Shown here piece by piece: positions 18,993 through 29,013 of a DNA stretch of 64,000 nt. Numbering within the stretch: the first letter of the stretch is position 1; each line of letters starts with the position of its first letter. The notes beneath the pieces were generated by a model. It was given only the letters and a program-made list of their open reading frames with translations. It made no database searches and was not told the origin of the DNA. Source of the stretch: Ruminobacter amylophilus (GTDB taxonomy: Bacteria; Pseudomonadota; Gammaproteobacteria; Enterobacterales; Succinivibrionaceae); contig NZ_FOXF01000009.1 in NCBI RefSeq assembly GCF_900115655.1, positions 17,913-81,912 of the forward strand. The letters are read 5' to 3'. Made by a program: the position numbers and the translations under genes.

Positions 18993-19352
18993 ATGAAAAA
19001 AGCAACAGTCAGATTTTTATCAGTCATCGGAATTACCCTTGTGATGCTATTTGAGGCGGGATGCGCCTACAGACCGGATCTGCATCAGGGAAACTTCACG
19101 GAACAGAAGGACGTTGACAAGCTCCGTGTAGGCATGACCCAGGAACAGGTAAAATTCGTGCTCGGAACACCTATGCTTCTTGATCCTCTTGATGACTCAA
19201 GATGGTACTACATCAACTTCGTCCGCGAGGGCTGGAATGCTCCTGAGTACCGGACTCTGATAGTTATCTTTGATGAAGACAGGGTTGTACGTGAAATCTC
19301 CGGCGATTTTCAGAAGCCGCAGAAATTCTATACTCCACTTACACAGTACTGA
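18993..19352 (+). CDS. bamE: Outer membrane assembly lipoprotein BamE
   Basis: BamE (SmpA/OmlA) is a lipoprotein of the Bam complex that inserts beta-barrel proteins in the outer membrane. The start at 18993 gives 119 residues with lipobox FEAGC (Cys24). The family core is clear: KLRVGMTQEQVKFVLGTP, then DDSRWYYIN and a final beta strand LIVIFDEDRVVR. An in-frame extension back to 18789 has no homology and no ribosome site. A second lipoprotein gene follows after 21 bases. Confidence 0.92.
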   Translation: MKKATVRFLSVIGITLVMLFEAGCAYRPDLHQGNFTEQKDVDKLRVGMTQEQVKFVLGTPMLLDPLDDSRWYYINFVREGWNAPEYRTLIVIFDEDRVVREISGDFQKPQKFYTPLTQY

Positions 19353-19373
19353 GACTAATCATCGGGGAAGCAT

Positions 19374-20273
19374 ATGAAAATCGGCTGGCTGATTCTTGCC
19401 TTTTTTGTCAGTGGTTGCGTTACCATACCGGAAAGAAACCCGGCTAAGCTTCCTCTGCATCTCAACACCTTCAAGGCATCAAACAACGGCATTTTCACCG
19501 ACAGACCAGACCTTGACTACAAATTCAACGCCTATTCAAAGGAATGCGGTATCGCAATTTATCAGAGTGCCGACAAACTGGCGGAACTCTTTGCCTCAAC
19601 ACTTGACAGGAACTCCCCTGACTATCTGTATCTGCAGCAGTCAGGTTTTCTGTACGAATACAACCAGTGCATGACTCTTGCAAAAGACAACATCAGAGTA
19701 CGTACCGTAGACTTCAAAAAATACATGGCTGCACAAAACGGTTCCGCAGCGAACGAAAAGACATCCGCATCAAAAACCGGCGAACAGACGGACAAAGCTC
19801 AGCAGAAGCCCGATAGTCAGAAAACCGGTACCGCAAATTCAGCGGACGCATCTTCAGCAATGAAAAACATACCGAAAAGAAGAGCTTTTCCGGTTAACAG
19901 GGATTTTCAGAACAGCTACAACAATCTGGCGGCAGCCAAGCCTAAGACTCCGGAAGATATTGCGGCCATTATCCTCGATTTCTATCTGATGAAGGATTAT
20001 AACAGTGCCAACGCCTGGCAGAACGAACTGTCTGGAGTTCTTACCAGGGAAGACAACATTTCCCCGGAACTTTATGTAGCCAGATACTTTTTCAGGCATA
20101 AGGAAACCAGGGACATCGGATACAAAATGCTGGAAGACTACGCCGCATACGGCAGTGTCAGAGCGCTGGAAATTCTGGATACGGCATCAGGCATAAAATA
20201 CCGAAACGAACATCCGATGTGCCAGAAAAAATACCAGAAAATTGTGGAAATGCATACCAGGGATGACGAGTAG
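19374..20273 (+). CDS. Lipoprotein of unknown function downstream of bamE
   Basis: A 299-residue protein whose signal peptide ends at the lipobox VSGC (Cys15). A low-complexity Ser/Ala/Lys/Gln linker (about residues 119-164) separates two helical parts. The C-terminal part (KTPEDIAAIILDFYLMKDYNSA onward, split here by description) looks like a short helical-repeat unit. GGGGAAG lies before the ATG. It is probably co-transcribed with bamE. I do not recognise the family. Confidence 0.6.
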   Translation: MKIGWLILAFFVSGCVTIPERNPAKLPLHLNTFKASNNGIFTDRPDLDYKFNAYSKECGIAIYQSADKLAELFASTLDRNSPDYLYLQQSGFLYEYNQCMTLAKDNIRVRTVDFKKYMAAQNGSAANEKTSASKTGEQTDKAQQKPDSQKTGTANSADASSAMKNIPKRRAFPVNRDFQNSYNNLAAAKPKTPEDIAAIILDFYLMKDYNSANAWQNELSGVLTREDNISPELYVARYFFRHKETRDIGYKMLEDYAAYGSVRALEILDTASGIKYRNEHPMCQKKYQKIVEMHTRDDE

Positions 20274-20505
20274 AAAAATACTGTCTGCTCCGCGATTCAC
20301 GCTCTTTTCAGTTCACCGGCAGGTCATTACCCCATAAAATCCGCAGTTCAGCCGTCACAACTGATAAATTTTTGGATAGGTTCACACACACCCGCCGTTC
20401 GTAATTGTATGATAGAACACGTGTGTTTAACGTATCAGAGGAGCCCTTTCAGGCTCATTCCTCCCCTGAACGTAAATGATAATTTGAATAATAACGGGAC
20501 AGCAG

Positions 20506-21381
20506 ATGTCAGAAAACAATACTAATAATACCAGCACCGGCAGCGGTTCAGAACCGGTTATCGACAATCACAAGCTTGAACAGGCCATTGTAAATCTCAA
20601 TGAATCCAACACTCAGATCAATACCCAGAGAGTTATTCAGCTTCTCTGCAGCGCGAAACTGGTGGTTCCGTTCAATATTTCTGATGAAGACAAGGCTGTC
20701 AGAACCGAAGAAAAGAAAAACAGTCAGGGTGAAGTAATAATCAACAAGGGCGCATCCATAAATCTGGTGTTCCTGACCAATGAAGAACAGGAAACCTACT
20801 GCCCGGTGTTCACCTCCAAGGAAGAATCCGACAAAATGACCATTCCGTGCTCAGGCATGTTCGTTCAGCCTTTCATGGCACTCGCAAAGGCTGTTACTGC
20901 AGATAATCTCGGCATCAAGGGGATGGTTATCAATCCTTTCGGTATGGCCATGACACTCTCTGTTCCTCTTCTCAAGGACATTATCAAAAGAGCTGAGGAG
21001 CAGTCCAGAAACCGCAACTATACTCTCAAGGCGGGAGAAAAGGTGGTAATCACCGAACCGGATGCCTCAGCCAAGACGCTCACCGACATCGTTACTGCCG
21101 TGGTAAGAAACCACAAGTGTATCGAAAGAGCCTTTTTGAGAAAGATGATAAGGCCGCAGGCTGAAACCGCAAACAACTCCAGCTACCTGATTATTCTGGA
21201 TTCCAGTGATCCTGATGAGGACATCACTCATCTTTTCAGGGATCTCGGAAAGCTGTGTACTCCTCACGTCAAGGACATGCCGCTGGATTTTCTGCGATAC
21301 GATGAAGACAACAACTTCATTAAGGAAGCGCTTGCCGGAGCAAAACCTTTTTACCGCAAAAAGAAATTCGGAATTTTTTAA
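20506..21381 (+). CDS. SseB-like protein
   Basis: A 291-residue cytoplasmic protein. It resembles SseB (enhanced serine sensitivity) proteins: an N-terminal helix with LEQAIVNLN, the LVVPF strand, VFLTNEEQETYCPVFTSKEE and the VINPFG block near residue 147. The C-terminal half fits the second SseB domain. The family's biochemical role is unclear; in E. coli overexpression affects serine sensitivity. The gene precedes ppk by 76 bases on the same strand. Confidence 0.7.
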   Translation: MSENNTNNTSTGSGSEPVIDNHKLEQAIVNLNESNTQINTQRVIQLLCSAKLVVPFNISDEDKAVRTEEKKNSQGEVIINKGASINLVFLTNEEQETYCPVFTSKEESDKMTIPCSGMFVQPFMALAKAVTADNLGIKGMVINPFGMAMTLSVPLLKDIIKRAEEQSRNRNYTLKAGEKVVITEPDASAKTLTDIVTAVVRNHKCIERAFLRKMIRPQAETANNSSYLIILDSSDPDEDITHLFRDLGKLCTPHVKDMPLDFLRYDEDNNFIKEALAGAKPFYRKKKFGIF

Positions 21382-21457
21382 TTCCGGATTTGTTGAAACG
21401 GCGGGCATAAACGCCGTTCCGTTCTGATTCTGTTAATTCATGGAAGTAAGATTATTT

Positions 21458-23596
21458 ATGAAAAACGATGTTTTAATGGCTAAAGAATTAAGCTGGATCT
21501 CTTTCAATGAAAGAGTTCTGCAGGAAGCTCAGGATCCGAGTGTACCAATTATTGAAAGAGTACGCTTTCTGGGCATTTATTCCAGTAATCAGGACGAATT
21601 CTTCAAGGTTAAGATCGCCGAACTGAAAAGACAGGTCATGATTGACGAGGAAAACAATCAGAACTCTCCCGCAAGACAGCTGCTGAAGAAGGCTCTCGCC
21701 AGAGTAAAACAGTTGGGCAAGGTTTTCGACAAGACCTACAAGGAACTGATGGAAGAGCTCAAGACCCACAACATCTATCTTCTTGACGAAAATCAGATTT
21801 CCGAAACACAGCGTGAATGGGTCAGAAACTTCTTCCGCGCCAACGTGCTCAAACACATCAGCCCGGTAATCATCAATGAAAACATAGACCTGGTAACCTT
21901 TCTCAAGGATAAATATCCTTATCTTTTTGTAAAAATGAGCAAAAAGAATAAAAAGGACCAGTACGCTCTTATTGAAATTCCGACTGACAATCTGCCAAGA
22001 TTCATTCAGATTCCGTCAGACAACAGGAAAGATAAGGTGCTGATGATTCTTGATAACGTAATCCGCATCGGCCTCAACCGCATTTTCCGCGGGCTTTTTG
22101 ATTATGACGAAATCTGTGCCTACACCGTGAAAATGAACAGAGATGCCGAATATGACCTTTCCGCTCAGATTGACAGAACCCTGCTCGAAAACATGTCACA
22201 GAGTCTCAAGCAGAGACTTATCGCCATGCCGGTCCGCGTAGCCTACGACAGGGAAATGCCAAAGGGGATGGTTGAGCAGTTCATCAATCAGCTGCACATC
22301 AAAGACATGGATTCCGTAATGGACGGCGGCAGATACCACAACTTCAAGGATTTCATCAGTTTTCCGAATGTGGGAAGGGAATACCTTGAACACACCAAGC
22401 TTCCGGCTCTGAACTCCAACAGATTCGATCAGGCAAGCAACATGTTTCAGGCTATAGCGGCCGGGGACATTCTGCTTTACTACCCTTACCATTCATTCAG
22501 ATATTTCACGGAACTTCTGCGTCAGGCATCTTACGATCCGGCAGTAAGATCCATAAAGATAAATATCTACCGCGTGGCCAGCAACAGCCGTGTTATCAAC
22601 TCCCTGATTGATGCCGCCAACAACGGCAAGAATGTTACCGTGGTGGTGGAACTCAAGGCAAGATTTGATGAAGAGAACAATATCCGCTGGGCCAGCAGAC
22701 TTACCGAAGCCGGCGTAAAGGTGCTGTTCGGCATGCCTAGTCTCAAGATTCACTCAAAGCTCTGTCTCATCACCAGAATCGAGAACGGAGGCATTGTCCG
22801 TTATGCCCACATCGGCACCGGTAACTTCAATGAAAAAACGGCTAAAATCTACACAGACTTCGCCCTCTTCACAAAGAACCAGGACCTTACCGAAGAAGTG
22901 GAAAAGGTGTTCGACTTCATTGAGTACCCTTACACCAGACCTAAGTTCAATCATCTGATGGTATCCCCTATCAATTCACGTAAAAAGATTTATGAACTGA
23001 TTGAAAACGAAGTCAAGAATGTTCAGGCCGGTCTTGAAGCCAGAATCATTCTGAAGGTCAACAACCTCGTGGACAAAGCTCTGATCGATAAACTGTATCT
23101 GGCTTCCCAGGCGGGTGTAAAAATTGACATTATCGTCAGAGGCATGTGTTCTCTGCTTCCGGGTGTTCCGGGATTAAGCGACAATATCAAGGGCATCAGC
23201 ATAGTTGACCGTTTCCTTGAACATCCTCGCATCATGTACTTCCATAACAACGGAGATGTTAAGCTTTACATATCATCAGCCGACTGGATGACCAGAAATC
23301 TTGATTTAAGAATTGAGGTAGGTACGCCAATCTACGATCCTGAACTGAAGAATCACATTCTTAACATTCTCAATATTCAGCTGAATGACAACATGAAAGC
23401 CAGAATCATCAATAAAGAACAGGACAACCAGTACGTTCAGAGAGGCAATCACAGGAAGATCCGCTCCCAGATAGCCATCTATGAATACGTACAGACTCAT
23501 GAAAGAAACCTCAGTCTGCTGAATCCGATAGCTGACGAGAAAAAGACGGATAAAAAAACGACAAAGGTTAAAAAGGCTGATAAAAAGGCGAAATAA
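21458..23596 (+). CDS. ppk: Polyphosphate kinase 1
   Basis: PPK1 makes inorganic polyphosphate from ATP at the membrane. It is about 712 residues from the ATG at 21458 (GGAAG upstream), beginning MKNDVLMAKELSW. The four-domain architecture is visible: the N domain FNERVLQEA, the head domain, then two phospholipase-D-like catalytic domains with KIHSKLCLI (autophosphorylated histidine) and HIGTGNFNEKTA. The C-terminal 20 residues are a lysine-rich tail not typical of the family. The usual partner ppx is absent here. A strong terminator follows. Confidence 0.95.
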   Translation: MKNDVLMAKELSWISFNERVLQEAQDPSVPIIERVRFLGIYSSNQDEFFKVKIAELKRQVMIDEENNQNSPARQLLKKALARVKQLGKVFDKTYKELMEELKTHNIYLLDENQISETQREWVRNFFRANVLKHISPVIINENIDLVTFLKDKYPYLFVKMSKKNKKDQYALIEIPTDNLPRFIQIPSDNRKDKVLMILDNVIRIGLNRIFRGLFDYDEICAYTVKMNRDAEYDLSAQIDRTLLENMSQSLKQRLIAMPVRVAYDREMPKGMVEQFINQLHIKDMDSVMDGGRYHNFKDFISFPNVGREYLEHTKLPALNSNRFDQASNMFQAIAAGDILLYYPYHSFRYFTELLRQASYDPAVRSIKINIYRVASNSRVINSLIDAANNGKNVTVVVELKARFDEENNIRWASRLTEAGVKVLFGMPSLKIHSKLCLITRIENGGIVRYAHIGTGNFNEKTAKIYTDFALFTKNQDLTEEVEKVFDFIEYPYTRPKFNHLMVSPINSRKKIYELIENEVKNVQAGLEARIILKVNNLVDKALIDKLYLASQAGVKIDIIVRGMCSLLPGVPGLSDNIKGISIVDRFLEHPRIMYFHNNGDVKLYISSADWMTRNLDLRIEVGTPIYDPELKNHILNILNIQLNDNMKARIINKEQDNQYVQRGNHRKIRSQIAIYEYVQTHERNLSLLNPIADEKKTDKKTTKVKKADKKAK

Positions 23597-23614
23597 ACAC
23601 TGATGTCAGAGATT

Positions 23615-23645
23615 AATCCCGGTATCACGCATACCGGGATTTTCA
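23615..23645 (+). terminator. Terminator after ppk
   Basis: A perfect 11-bp stem, AATCCCGGTAT at 23615-23625 with its complement at 23631-23641, closes a five-base loop and leads into TTCATTT. Confidence 0.8.
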
Positions 23646-23846
23646 TTTAAGGATCCGACTGTTGAACTGCCGGCTAATCAGGAAGATAAGACCTTATACC
23701 GTTTCGCAGTTCCTTTTGCCAGTCACTGCTTTTTCCCCCTTGAATCCCCGAAAACTTTTGGTTCTATAATTTTAACGTCAGGAATCAAAGTGTCTTTAAC
23801 CTGCATAAATATCTTTCCTGTAACGGATTATCTCCATGTGACGACA

Positions 23847-24728
23847 TCATTCACGAAAAACAGAAGTTTCCGCAAGCTCGGCAAGATACCTGCCGTAATC
23901 ACTGCATTTATATTTTTCCGCCAGTTTTCTAAGCTGACCGTTATCTATGTAATGCATTTCGTAGGCAATTTCATCAGGAGAACATATCTGGCAGTTGAGT
24001 CTTTTTTCCAGTGTTCTGATATACGATGAAGCATCCAGCAGAAGTTCCGGAGTTCCCATGTCAAACCAGGCTACTCCGCGACCGAGCAGTTCAACCCTGA
24101 GATTGCCGTTTTTGAGATAAATATTGTTTATATCGGTTATTTCAAGTTCATTACGGGCAGACGGAATAATGCTTTTAGCATATGAAACAACACTGTTGTC
24201 GTAAAAATACAGTCCGGTTACCGCATATTTGGAAACCGGATTATCAGGCTTTTCCACTATTGATACCGGTTCCTGTCTGTCGTTGAACTCAATCACTCCG
24301 TATCTTTCCGGATTGTTGACGACGTAACCGAATACCACAGCCCCGCTCTGAAGGGAGGCACACTTCTGCAGCAGATCAGGAAACTTGTGACCGTGATAGA
24401 TATTGTCACCGAGAATAAGGCACACGCTGTCGCCGCCGATAAACTCCTCTCCGATAAGAAAGGCCTCGGCTATTCCGTTCGGACTGTGCTGAACGGCATA
24501 CCTTATGCTGAGTCCCCACTGGGAACCGTCATCAAGAAGGCTGCGATAGAGAGACTGATCCCTTGGTGTGGAAATAACCAGTATATCCCTGATTCCCGCA
24601 AGCATGAGAATGGACAGAGGATAGTAAATCATCGGTTTATCATATACGGGAAGCAGCTGCTTGTTCGCGGCAATGGTCAGAGGCCAGAGTCTGCTGCCTG
24701 TTCCACCCGCCAGAATGATTCCCTTCAT
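23847..24728 (-). CDS. rfbA: Glucose-1-phosphate thymidylyltransferase
   Basis: RfbA/RmlA joins glucose-1-phosphate and dTTP to make dTDP-glucose, the first step to dTDP-rhamnose and related sugars. The 293 residues carry the nucleotide loop [13 protein letters not shown] (7-19), [12 protein letters not shown] and the catalytic GDNIYHG. rmlB, rmlC and rmlD are not in the window. It is followed upstream by hldD and hldE, so the neighbourhood is lipopolysaccharide sugar synthesis. Confidence 0.94.
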   Translation of the reverse strand: MKGIILAGGTGSRLWPLTIAANKQLLPVYDKPMIYYPLSILMLAGIRDILVISTPRDQSLYRSLLDDGSQWGLSIRYAVQHSPNGIAEAFLIGEEFIGGDSVCLILGDNIYHGHKFPDLLQKCASLQSGAVVFGYVVNNPERYGVIEFNDRQEPVSIVEKPDNPVSKYAVTGLYFYDNSVVSYAKSIIPSARNELEITDINNIYLKNGNLRVELLGRGVAWFDMGTPELLLDASSYIRTLEKRLNCQICSPDEIAYEMHYIDNGQLRKLAEKYKCSDYGRYLAELAETSVFRE

Positions 24729-24858
24729 GATTTCAACCTCAATTAAGTCCGGATTACACGGAATGCTTCTGCAAAAAAAAACACCTGATTAATACAACAG
24801 GCATCCCGAAGATTTTCTCTCCGGAATGCCGTAAAAATAAAAGACCTGAACAGAGGTA

Positions 24859-25845
24859 TTACAGATAAGGATCTTCCTTGTTCAGATAATTTATCACATA
24901 GTCTGCAACGCCTTCCTCAAGAGAAGTCATAGGCTTGTCATACCCTGCCTCGCGAAGCTTGGACATGTTTGCTTCAGTAAAATACTGATATCTGTCTCTG
25001 ATGCTTTCAGGCATATCCACAAAAGTGATTTTTTCTTCAAGTCCCAGAGCATTCCAGGTAGCCTTGGCAAGATCATAGAATGAACGTGCCTTCCCTGTTC
25101 CCACATTAAACAGGCCGTTTACTTCAGGATGCTGAAGAAGCCATACGATTACGTTAACAACATCCTTTACGTATACGAAATCTCTCAGCTGCCAGCCGTC
25201 CTTATAGTTCGGATTGTATGACTTGAACAGCTTAACAGGTTCATTGTTCTTAACAGACGGGAAGATATGCGCGATAACAGACTTCTGACCGCCCTTGTGA
25301 TACTCATTAGGACCGTATACGTTAAAGAACTTCAGACCAGCATACTGCTTTGGAGTGGCTCTTCCCTCGGCAATTTCACGTGCAACCTTGACATCAAAGG
25401 AAGCTTTACTCCAGCCGTACGGATTAAGAGGACGCAGGGATTTGAGATAATCAAGAGAAGCATTGTCATCAAAGCCGTTTTCACCTGAACCGTAGGTAGC
25501 TGCTGAAGATGCATAGATAAACTGTGCATTATTGTCTCGGCAGAAGCACCAGAGCTTCCATGCCAGCTGCTGATTATTGGTCAGTATTCTGTCAACATCT
25601 CTCTCGGTGGTTGTGGAAATAGCGCCCATGTTGATTACTGCGGTGATTTCAGACTTGTGAGCCTCCAGAAAATCATCCATCTGTTCCGGAAGAATGATTC
25701 CGCCGAGTTCATGCTTGGCAAGATTCTTCCATCTGTCGTCTGTTCCCAGCCAGTCAACAACGTAAACATCATGAATGTTCAGTTCGTCAAGCTTGGCTAC
25801 AATGCATGAACCTATAAATCCAACACCGCCTGTAACGATAATCAT
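24859..25845 (-). CDS. hldD: ADP-L-glycero-D-manno-heptose 6-epimerase
   Basis: HldD converts ADP-D-glycero- to ADP-L-glycero-D-manno-heptose for the LPS inner core. The 328 residues begin with the NADP-binding loop TGGVGFIGS (a Val for the usual Ala). The short-chain-dehydrogenase pair is present as the catalytic Tyr/Lys region NPYGWSKASFD. The family block FNVYGPNEYHKGGQKSVI is near residue 174. It lies 58 bases downstream of hldE, so an hldE-hldD-rfbA unit is likely. Confidence 0.95.
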   Translation of the reverse strand: MIIVTGGVGFIGSCIVAKLDELNIHDVYVVDWLGTDDRWKNLAKHELGGIILPEQMDDFLEAHKSEITAVINMGAISTTTERDVDRILTNNQQLAWKLWCFCRDNNAQFIYASSAATYGSGENGFDDNASLDYLKSLRPLNPYGWSKASFDVKVAREIAEGRATPKQYAGLKFFNVYGPNEYHKGGQKSVIAHIFPSVKNNEPVKLFKSYNPNYKDGWQLRDFVYVKDVVNVIVWLLQHPEVNGLFNVGTGKARSFYDLAKATWNALGLEEKITFVDMPESIRDRYQYFTEANMSKLREAGYDKPMTSLEEGVADYVINYLNKEDPYL

Positions 25846-25903
25846 AAAATTTTCCTCAATTCAAAAAACTGACAGTCACGGGCTGTCAACAGATTAAATT
25901 CCT

Positions 25904-27223
25904 TTAATTCAAAGAAATTACATCTTCTTCATGCAGACTTATATCAGCCGCATGTTTCCGTAAAAACTCATTAATGTCATCAGTACTGCCCACGCTGTCA
26001 ACGGCAATATGATTGCAGAGCACTGCCCTGGCAAGTTCACTTCCGCCGTTTTTACCGCAGATAACGGCAATCAGGCAGTCACAGCCTGATTTGATGTCGT
26101 TGAGCTTTTCAATCTGATCGGCACTCAGAGAAGTGAAATCACTGTAAACAATCTTAACAGACTTGTGCTGCTTTCCTGCCTTGGCAATCAGAGCTGCAAG
26201 GTCATCGTCACTCAGCATTGAGCTTTCGGCTCTTGCCCTGCCGATATCGGAACAGGCGTTGCAGAGTTCCTCGAAGGAAACAGTGGCTGTCCCCAGTTTG
26301 CCCACCACAATACCGGAAGCCTTGTTGGCAAGCACCATGGCATCCTTGATCGCCATGCCTGCACCGATGGCCATACCGAGTGTGGCAAGGGTGGTATCGC
26401 CTGCACCTGATACATCGTAAACTTCACGAGCTTCGGTGAAGATATGATTAATCTTCTTTTCCCTTCTGGAAATATGAAGCATGCCGTACTCACTGAGAGT
26501 CACAATTAGATTGTCTATATCGTGAGTTTCCATGAGACGAACGGCACCTTCTGTAACTTCTTCATGGAAGGTTTCGCTCTTCGGAGAATATTTTCTGCCT
26601 GTAGCCTCACCGAATTCCTTGAGATTAGGTTTAATCAGTGTGGCTCCGCGGTACTTTGAATAATCAAGCCCCTTGGGATCCGCAATAACCGGTTTGTTCA
26701 GCTTACGGCAGATGCTGATAATCATCTGAGTGGTTTCAACGGTAAGAATACCCTTGTTGTAGTCAGAAAGAAGAACCACATCAGCCCCTTTGATGGCCTT
26801 CATAAGAATGCTTTCAAAACGGTCAAGAACATTGGCGATGATCGGAAGATTCTTTTCGTGGTCAACTCTGACAATATGATTGTTTCCGGCAATAAGTCTG
26901 GCTTTTACAATTGTAGGATAATCATTAAGACGAAGCAGATGGCTGTGCACTCCGATATTCTTGAGGAGTGATGAAATCTTGCGACCTTCCGCATCATTGC
27001 CGATAACTCCCAGAAAATCACACTTGCAGCCCAAGGAAGTAATATTGGCCACCACGTTACCTGCACCGCCAAGCATTTCCTTCTCATGATCGTATTTGAA
27101 AATAGGCACCGGAGCTTCAGGAGAAATTCGTTCAACTTTACCGTAAATAAAACGATCCAGCATAATATCTCCGATAACCAAAGGACTGATTTTACGGAGT
27201 TTTTCCAAACGTGTTGCAGACAT
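25904..27223 (-). CDS. hldE: HldE heptose-7-phosphate kinase with a decayed nucleotidyltransferase domain
   Basis: Bifunctional HldE normally phosphorylates D-glycero-D-manno-heptose 7-phosphate and then adenylylates the product. Residues 1-320 are a normal PfkB-type kinase: LGGAGNVVAN, ADPKG and the catalytic base in GAGDT (Asp276). The rest is about 87 residues instead of roughly 130. It keeps a faint likeness (CDCLIAV for the usual LIVAV) but lacks the GxFDxLHxGH signature completely; the aligned stretch reads YSDFTSLSAD. Total length is 439 against 477 in E. coli. I found no other frame encoding the missing motif. The adenylyl transfer must be done elsewhere or by another route. Confidence 0.9.
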   Translation of the reverse strand: MSATRLEKLRKISPLVIGDIMLDRFIYGKVERISPEAPVPIFKYDHEKEMLGGAGNVVANITSLGCKCDFLGVIGNDAEGRKISSLLKNIGVHSHLLRLNDYPTIVKARLIAGNNHIVRVDHEKNLPIIANVLDRFESILMKAIKGADVVLLSDYNKGILTVETTQMIISICRKLNKPVIADPKGLDYSKYRGATLIKPNLKEFGEATGRKYSPKSETFHEEVTEGAVRLMETHDIDNLIVTLSEYGMLHISRREKKINHIFTEAREVYDVSGAGDTTLATLGMAIGAGMAIKDAMVLANKASGIVVGKLGTATVSFEELCNACSDIGRARAESSMLSDDDLAALIAKAGKQHKSVKIVYSDFTSLSADQIEKLNDIKSGCDCLIAVICGKNGGSELARAVLCNHIAVDSVGSTDDINEFLRKHAADISLHEEDVISLN

Positions 27224-27450
27224 GCGGTATATCCTCTTATTATAAATTGTTCATATTCGGACTGTACGGTCAGTCAGAGCAGGTCATCCCAAACAACTTA
27301 GCACATATTACCATATTATAAGGGATTTAATGCATTATAATAAACCACAAATGCACAGCGGTTCACTGCTTTGACTGTTTTTACGGACAATATGTCCGTT
27401 CCTGCCTGATTAAAAGACCGTATTCTGTTTAATTAAGAGAATAAACACAT

Positions 27451-27482
27451 AAAAAAAGGAGTCATGACAAAACATGACTCCC
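27451..27482 (-). terminator. Terminator of the SPFH operon
   Basis: GGAGTCATG at 27458-27466 pairs with CATGACTCC at 27473-27481; read on the minus strand it ends in seven T. It lies 22 bases after the flotillin stop. The gap from there to hldE (27224-27450) shows two TATAAT boxes on the minus strand, likely for hldE. Confidence 0.85.
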
Positions 27483-27503
27483 TTAGATAATCCAGCTTAA
27501 ATA

Positions 27504-28952
27504 TTAAGCTTTAGGATTTGCCTTTGGTGCTGCAGTGGCAGCTGCGGCAGCCTGAGCTGCGGCCTGTTCTTCCTTACCGCCTACGGAACCTAAATAGGTT
27601 GGAAGCTGTAAGCCTGCCATCTTTGCAACATCATGAAGAGGCGGAAGACTCTTTACCATGCCTGACAGAAAATCAGCTGTTGAAGTCTTGCCGTCGCCTG
27701 AACCGTTGCCACGATCCCAAACGGTAACCTTATCAATCTTGATATTGCGAATAGCTTCAGTCTGCAGAGTAACGATGTCCTGAAGTTTTTCGATCATCAG
27801 GAGGGTTGAAGCCGCGTTAACGTCGTCACCGGCACTCTGAACGAGTCTCTTATAACCTTCTGCCTTAGCTTCAAGCAGAGCCTTCTGACCTTCTGCTTCA
27901 GCCTTATACTTGAAGAGGATGGCGTCTGCGTCACCCTGTGCAATCTGTCTTGCCTTTTCAGCTGCAGCTTCTGCTTCAATGATGATCTTCTGCTTGTCAA
28001 TTTCCTGCTTGGCCACTTCAGCGGCATTCAAACGTTGCTTTTCTGCTGAGTACTGAGCCTTCTGAATTTCAACTTCAGCTTCACGCTTTGCAACTTCAGC
28101 CTTACGGAATGCTTCAGCTTCGATAACCTTCAGTTCAGCATTCGACAGAGCTATGGTCTGCTTAGCTTCGTTTTCACCCTTGATTGCCAGAGATTCCTGA
28201 TCAGCAACGTAACAGCGCTTTTCAGCTTCAGCCTTCTTGATACCCTTCTGAGCGGAAGCATCGTTGTTGGCAACCTGAATATCCTTATCCTTTCTTGCTT
28301 CAGATTCACCGATAGAACCGAGCTTATCCTGAATGGCCACATCAACCTTAGCCTTGTTTACAGCTTCAGAAGCGGCTTTCTTACCGATACTTGCGATGTA
28401 GTCAGCCTCATCGGTGATATCGGTGATGTTTACGTTGATAAGATTCAAACCGATTTTGTTGAGTTCAGGTTCAACATTGATACGAATCTTGGTCTGGAAG
28501 TTTTCACGGTCACCGTTGATTTCTTCAATGGTTAAAGATGCAACGGTAAGACGTAACTGACCGATAATGATGTTACGGGCCATGTCTTCAATATCATCAA
28601 CTGACTGATTTAACAGACAGTCTGCAGCGTTACCCATAATGTTTTCGTCAGGAGAAATCTGTACGGTAAAGCTTGATGGCACGTTAATACGGATATTCTG
28701 CTGTGACAGAGCACCGGTTAATGGAATATTGATGGTCATCGGAGTAAGGCTCATGTAGGCATAATCCTGAATCAGAGGCCACACGAAGGTACCACCGCCG
28801 TGAATACATTTTGATGAACGACCTTCACCGAACATGAAACCGTAAACTACCAGAATCTTGTCTGAAGGACATTTGCGGTATCTGTTGACCAGAAATACAA
28901 TGGTTATGAACACTATGATTATACCAAGTGCCACCATCAGCATATAAGGCAT
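27504..28952 (-). CDS. Flotillin-like SPFH protein
   Basis: A 482-residue membrane-anchored scaffold. One helix (residues 3-24) is followed by the CPSDKILVVYG start of the SPFH domain (to about 190). A long Ala/Glu/Lys-rich coiled coil with repeated AEA patterns (about 200-390) is the flotillin signature. An Ala-rich tail ends the protein. Bacterial flotillins organise membrane microdomains and affect fluidity. It sits in an operon behind an NfeD-like protein and a short SPFH paralogue, like the E. coli yqiJ-yqiK arrangement with one extra gene. Confidence 0.88.
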   Translation of the reverse strand: MPYMLMVALGIIIVFITIVFLVNRYRKCPSDKILVVYGFMFGEGRSSKCIHGGGTFVWPLIQDYAYMSLTPMTINIPLTGALSQQNIRINVPSSFTVQISPDENIMGNAADCLLNQSVDDIEDMARNIIIGQLRLTVASLTIEEINGDRENFQTKIRINVEPELNKIGLNLINVNITDITDEADYIASIGKKAASEAVNKAKVDVAIQDKLGSIGESEARKDKDIQVANNDASAQKGIKKAEAEKRCYVADQESLAIKGENEAKQTIALSNAELKVIEAEAFRKAEVAKREAEVEIQKAQYSAEKQRLNAAEVAKQEIDKQKIIIEAEAAAEKARQIAQGDADAILFKYKAEAEGQKALLEAKAEGYKRLVQSAGDDVNAASTLLMIEKLQDIVTLQTEAIRNIKIDKVTVWDRGNGSGDGKTSTADFLSGMVKSLPPLHDVAKMAGLQLPTYLGSVGGKEEQAAAQAAAAATAAPKANPKA

Positions 28953-29013
28953 ATTTATATTCTCCTATGGTTATAGATTTATCCAAAAAAAATAGCTTAA
29001 TAAAAAAAACAAA

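Noticed and set aside
23847..27223. A complete dTDP-rhamnose operon
   Set aside because: Only rfbA is present; the neighbours are heptose genes and rmlB/C/D are absent from the window.
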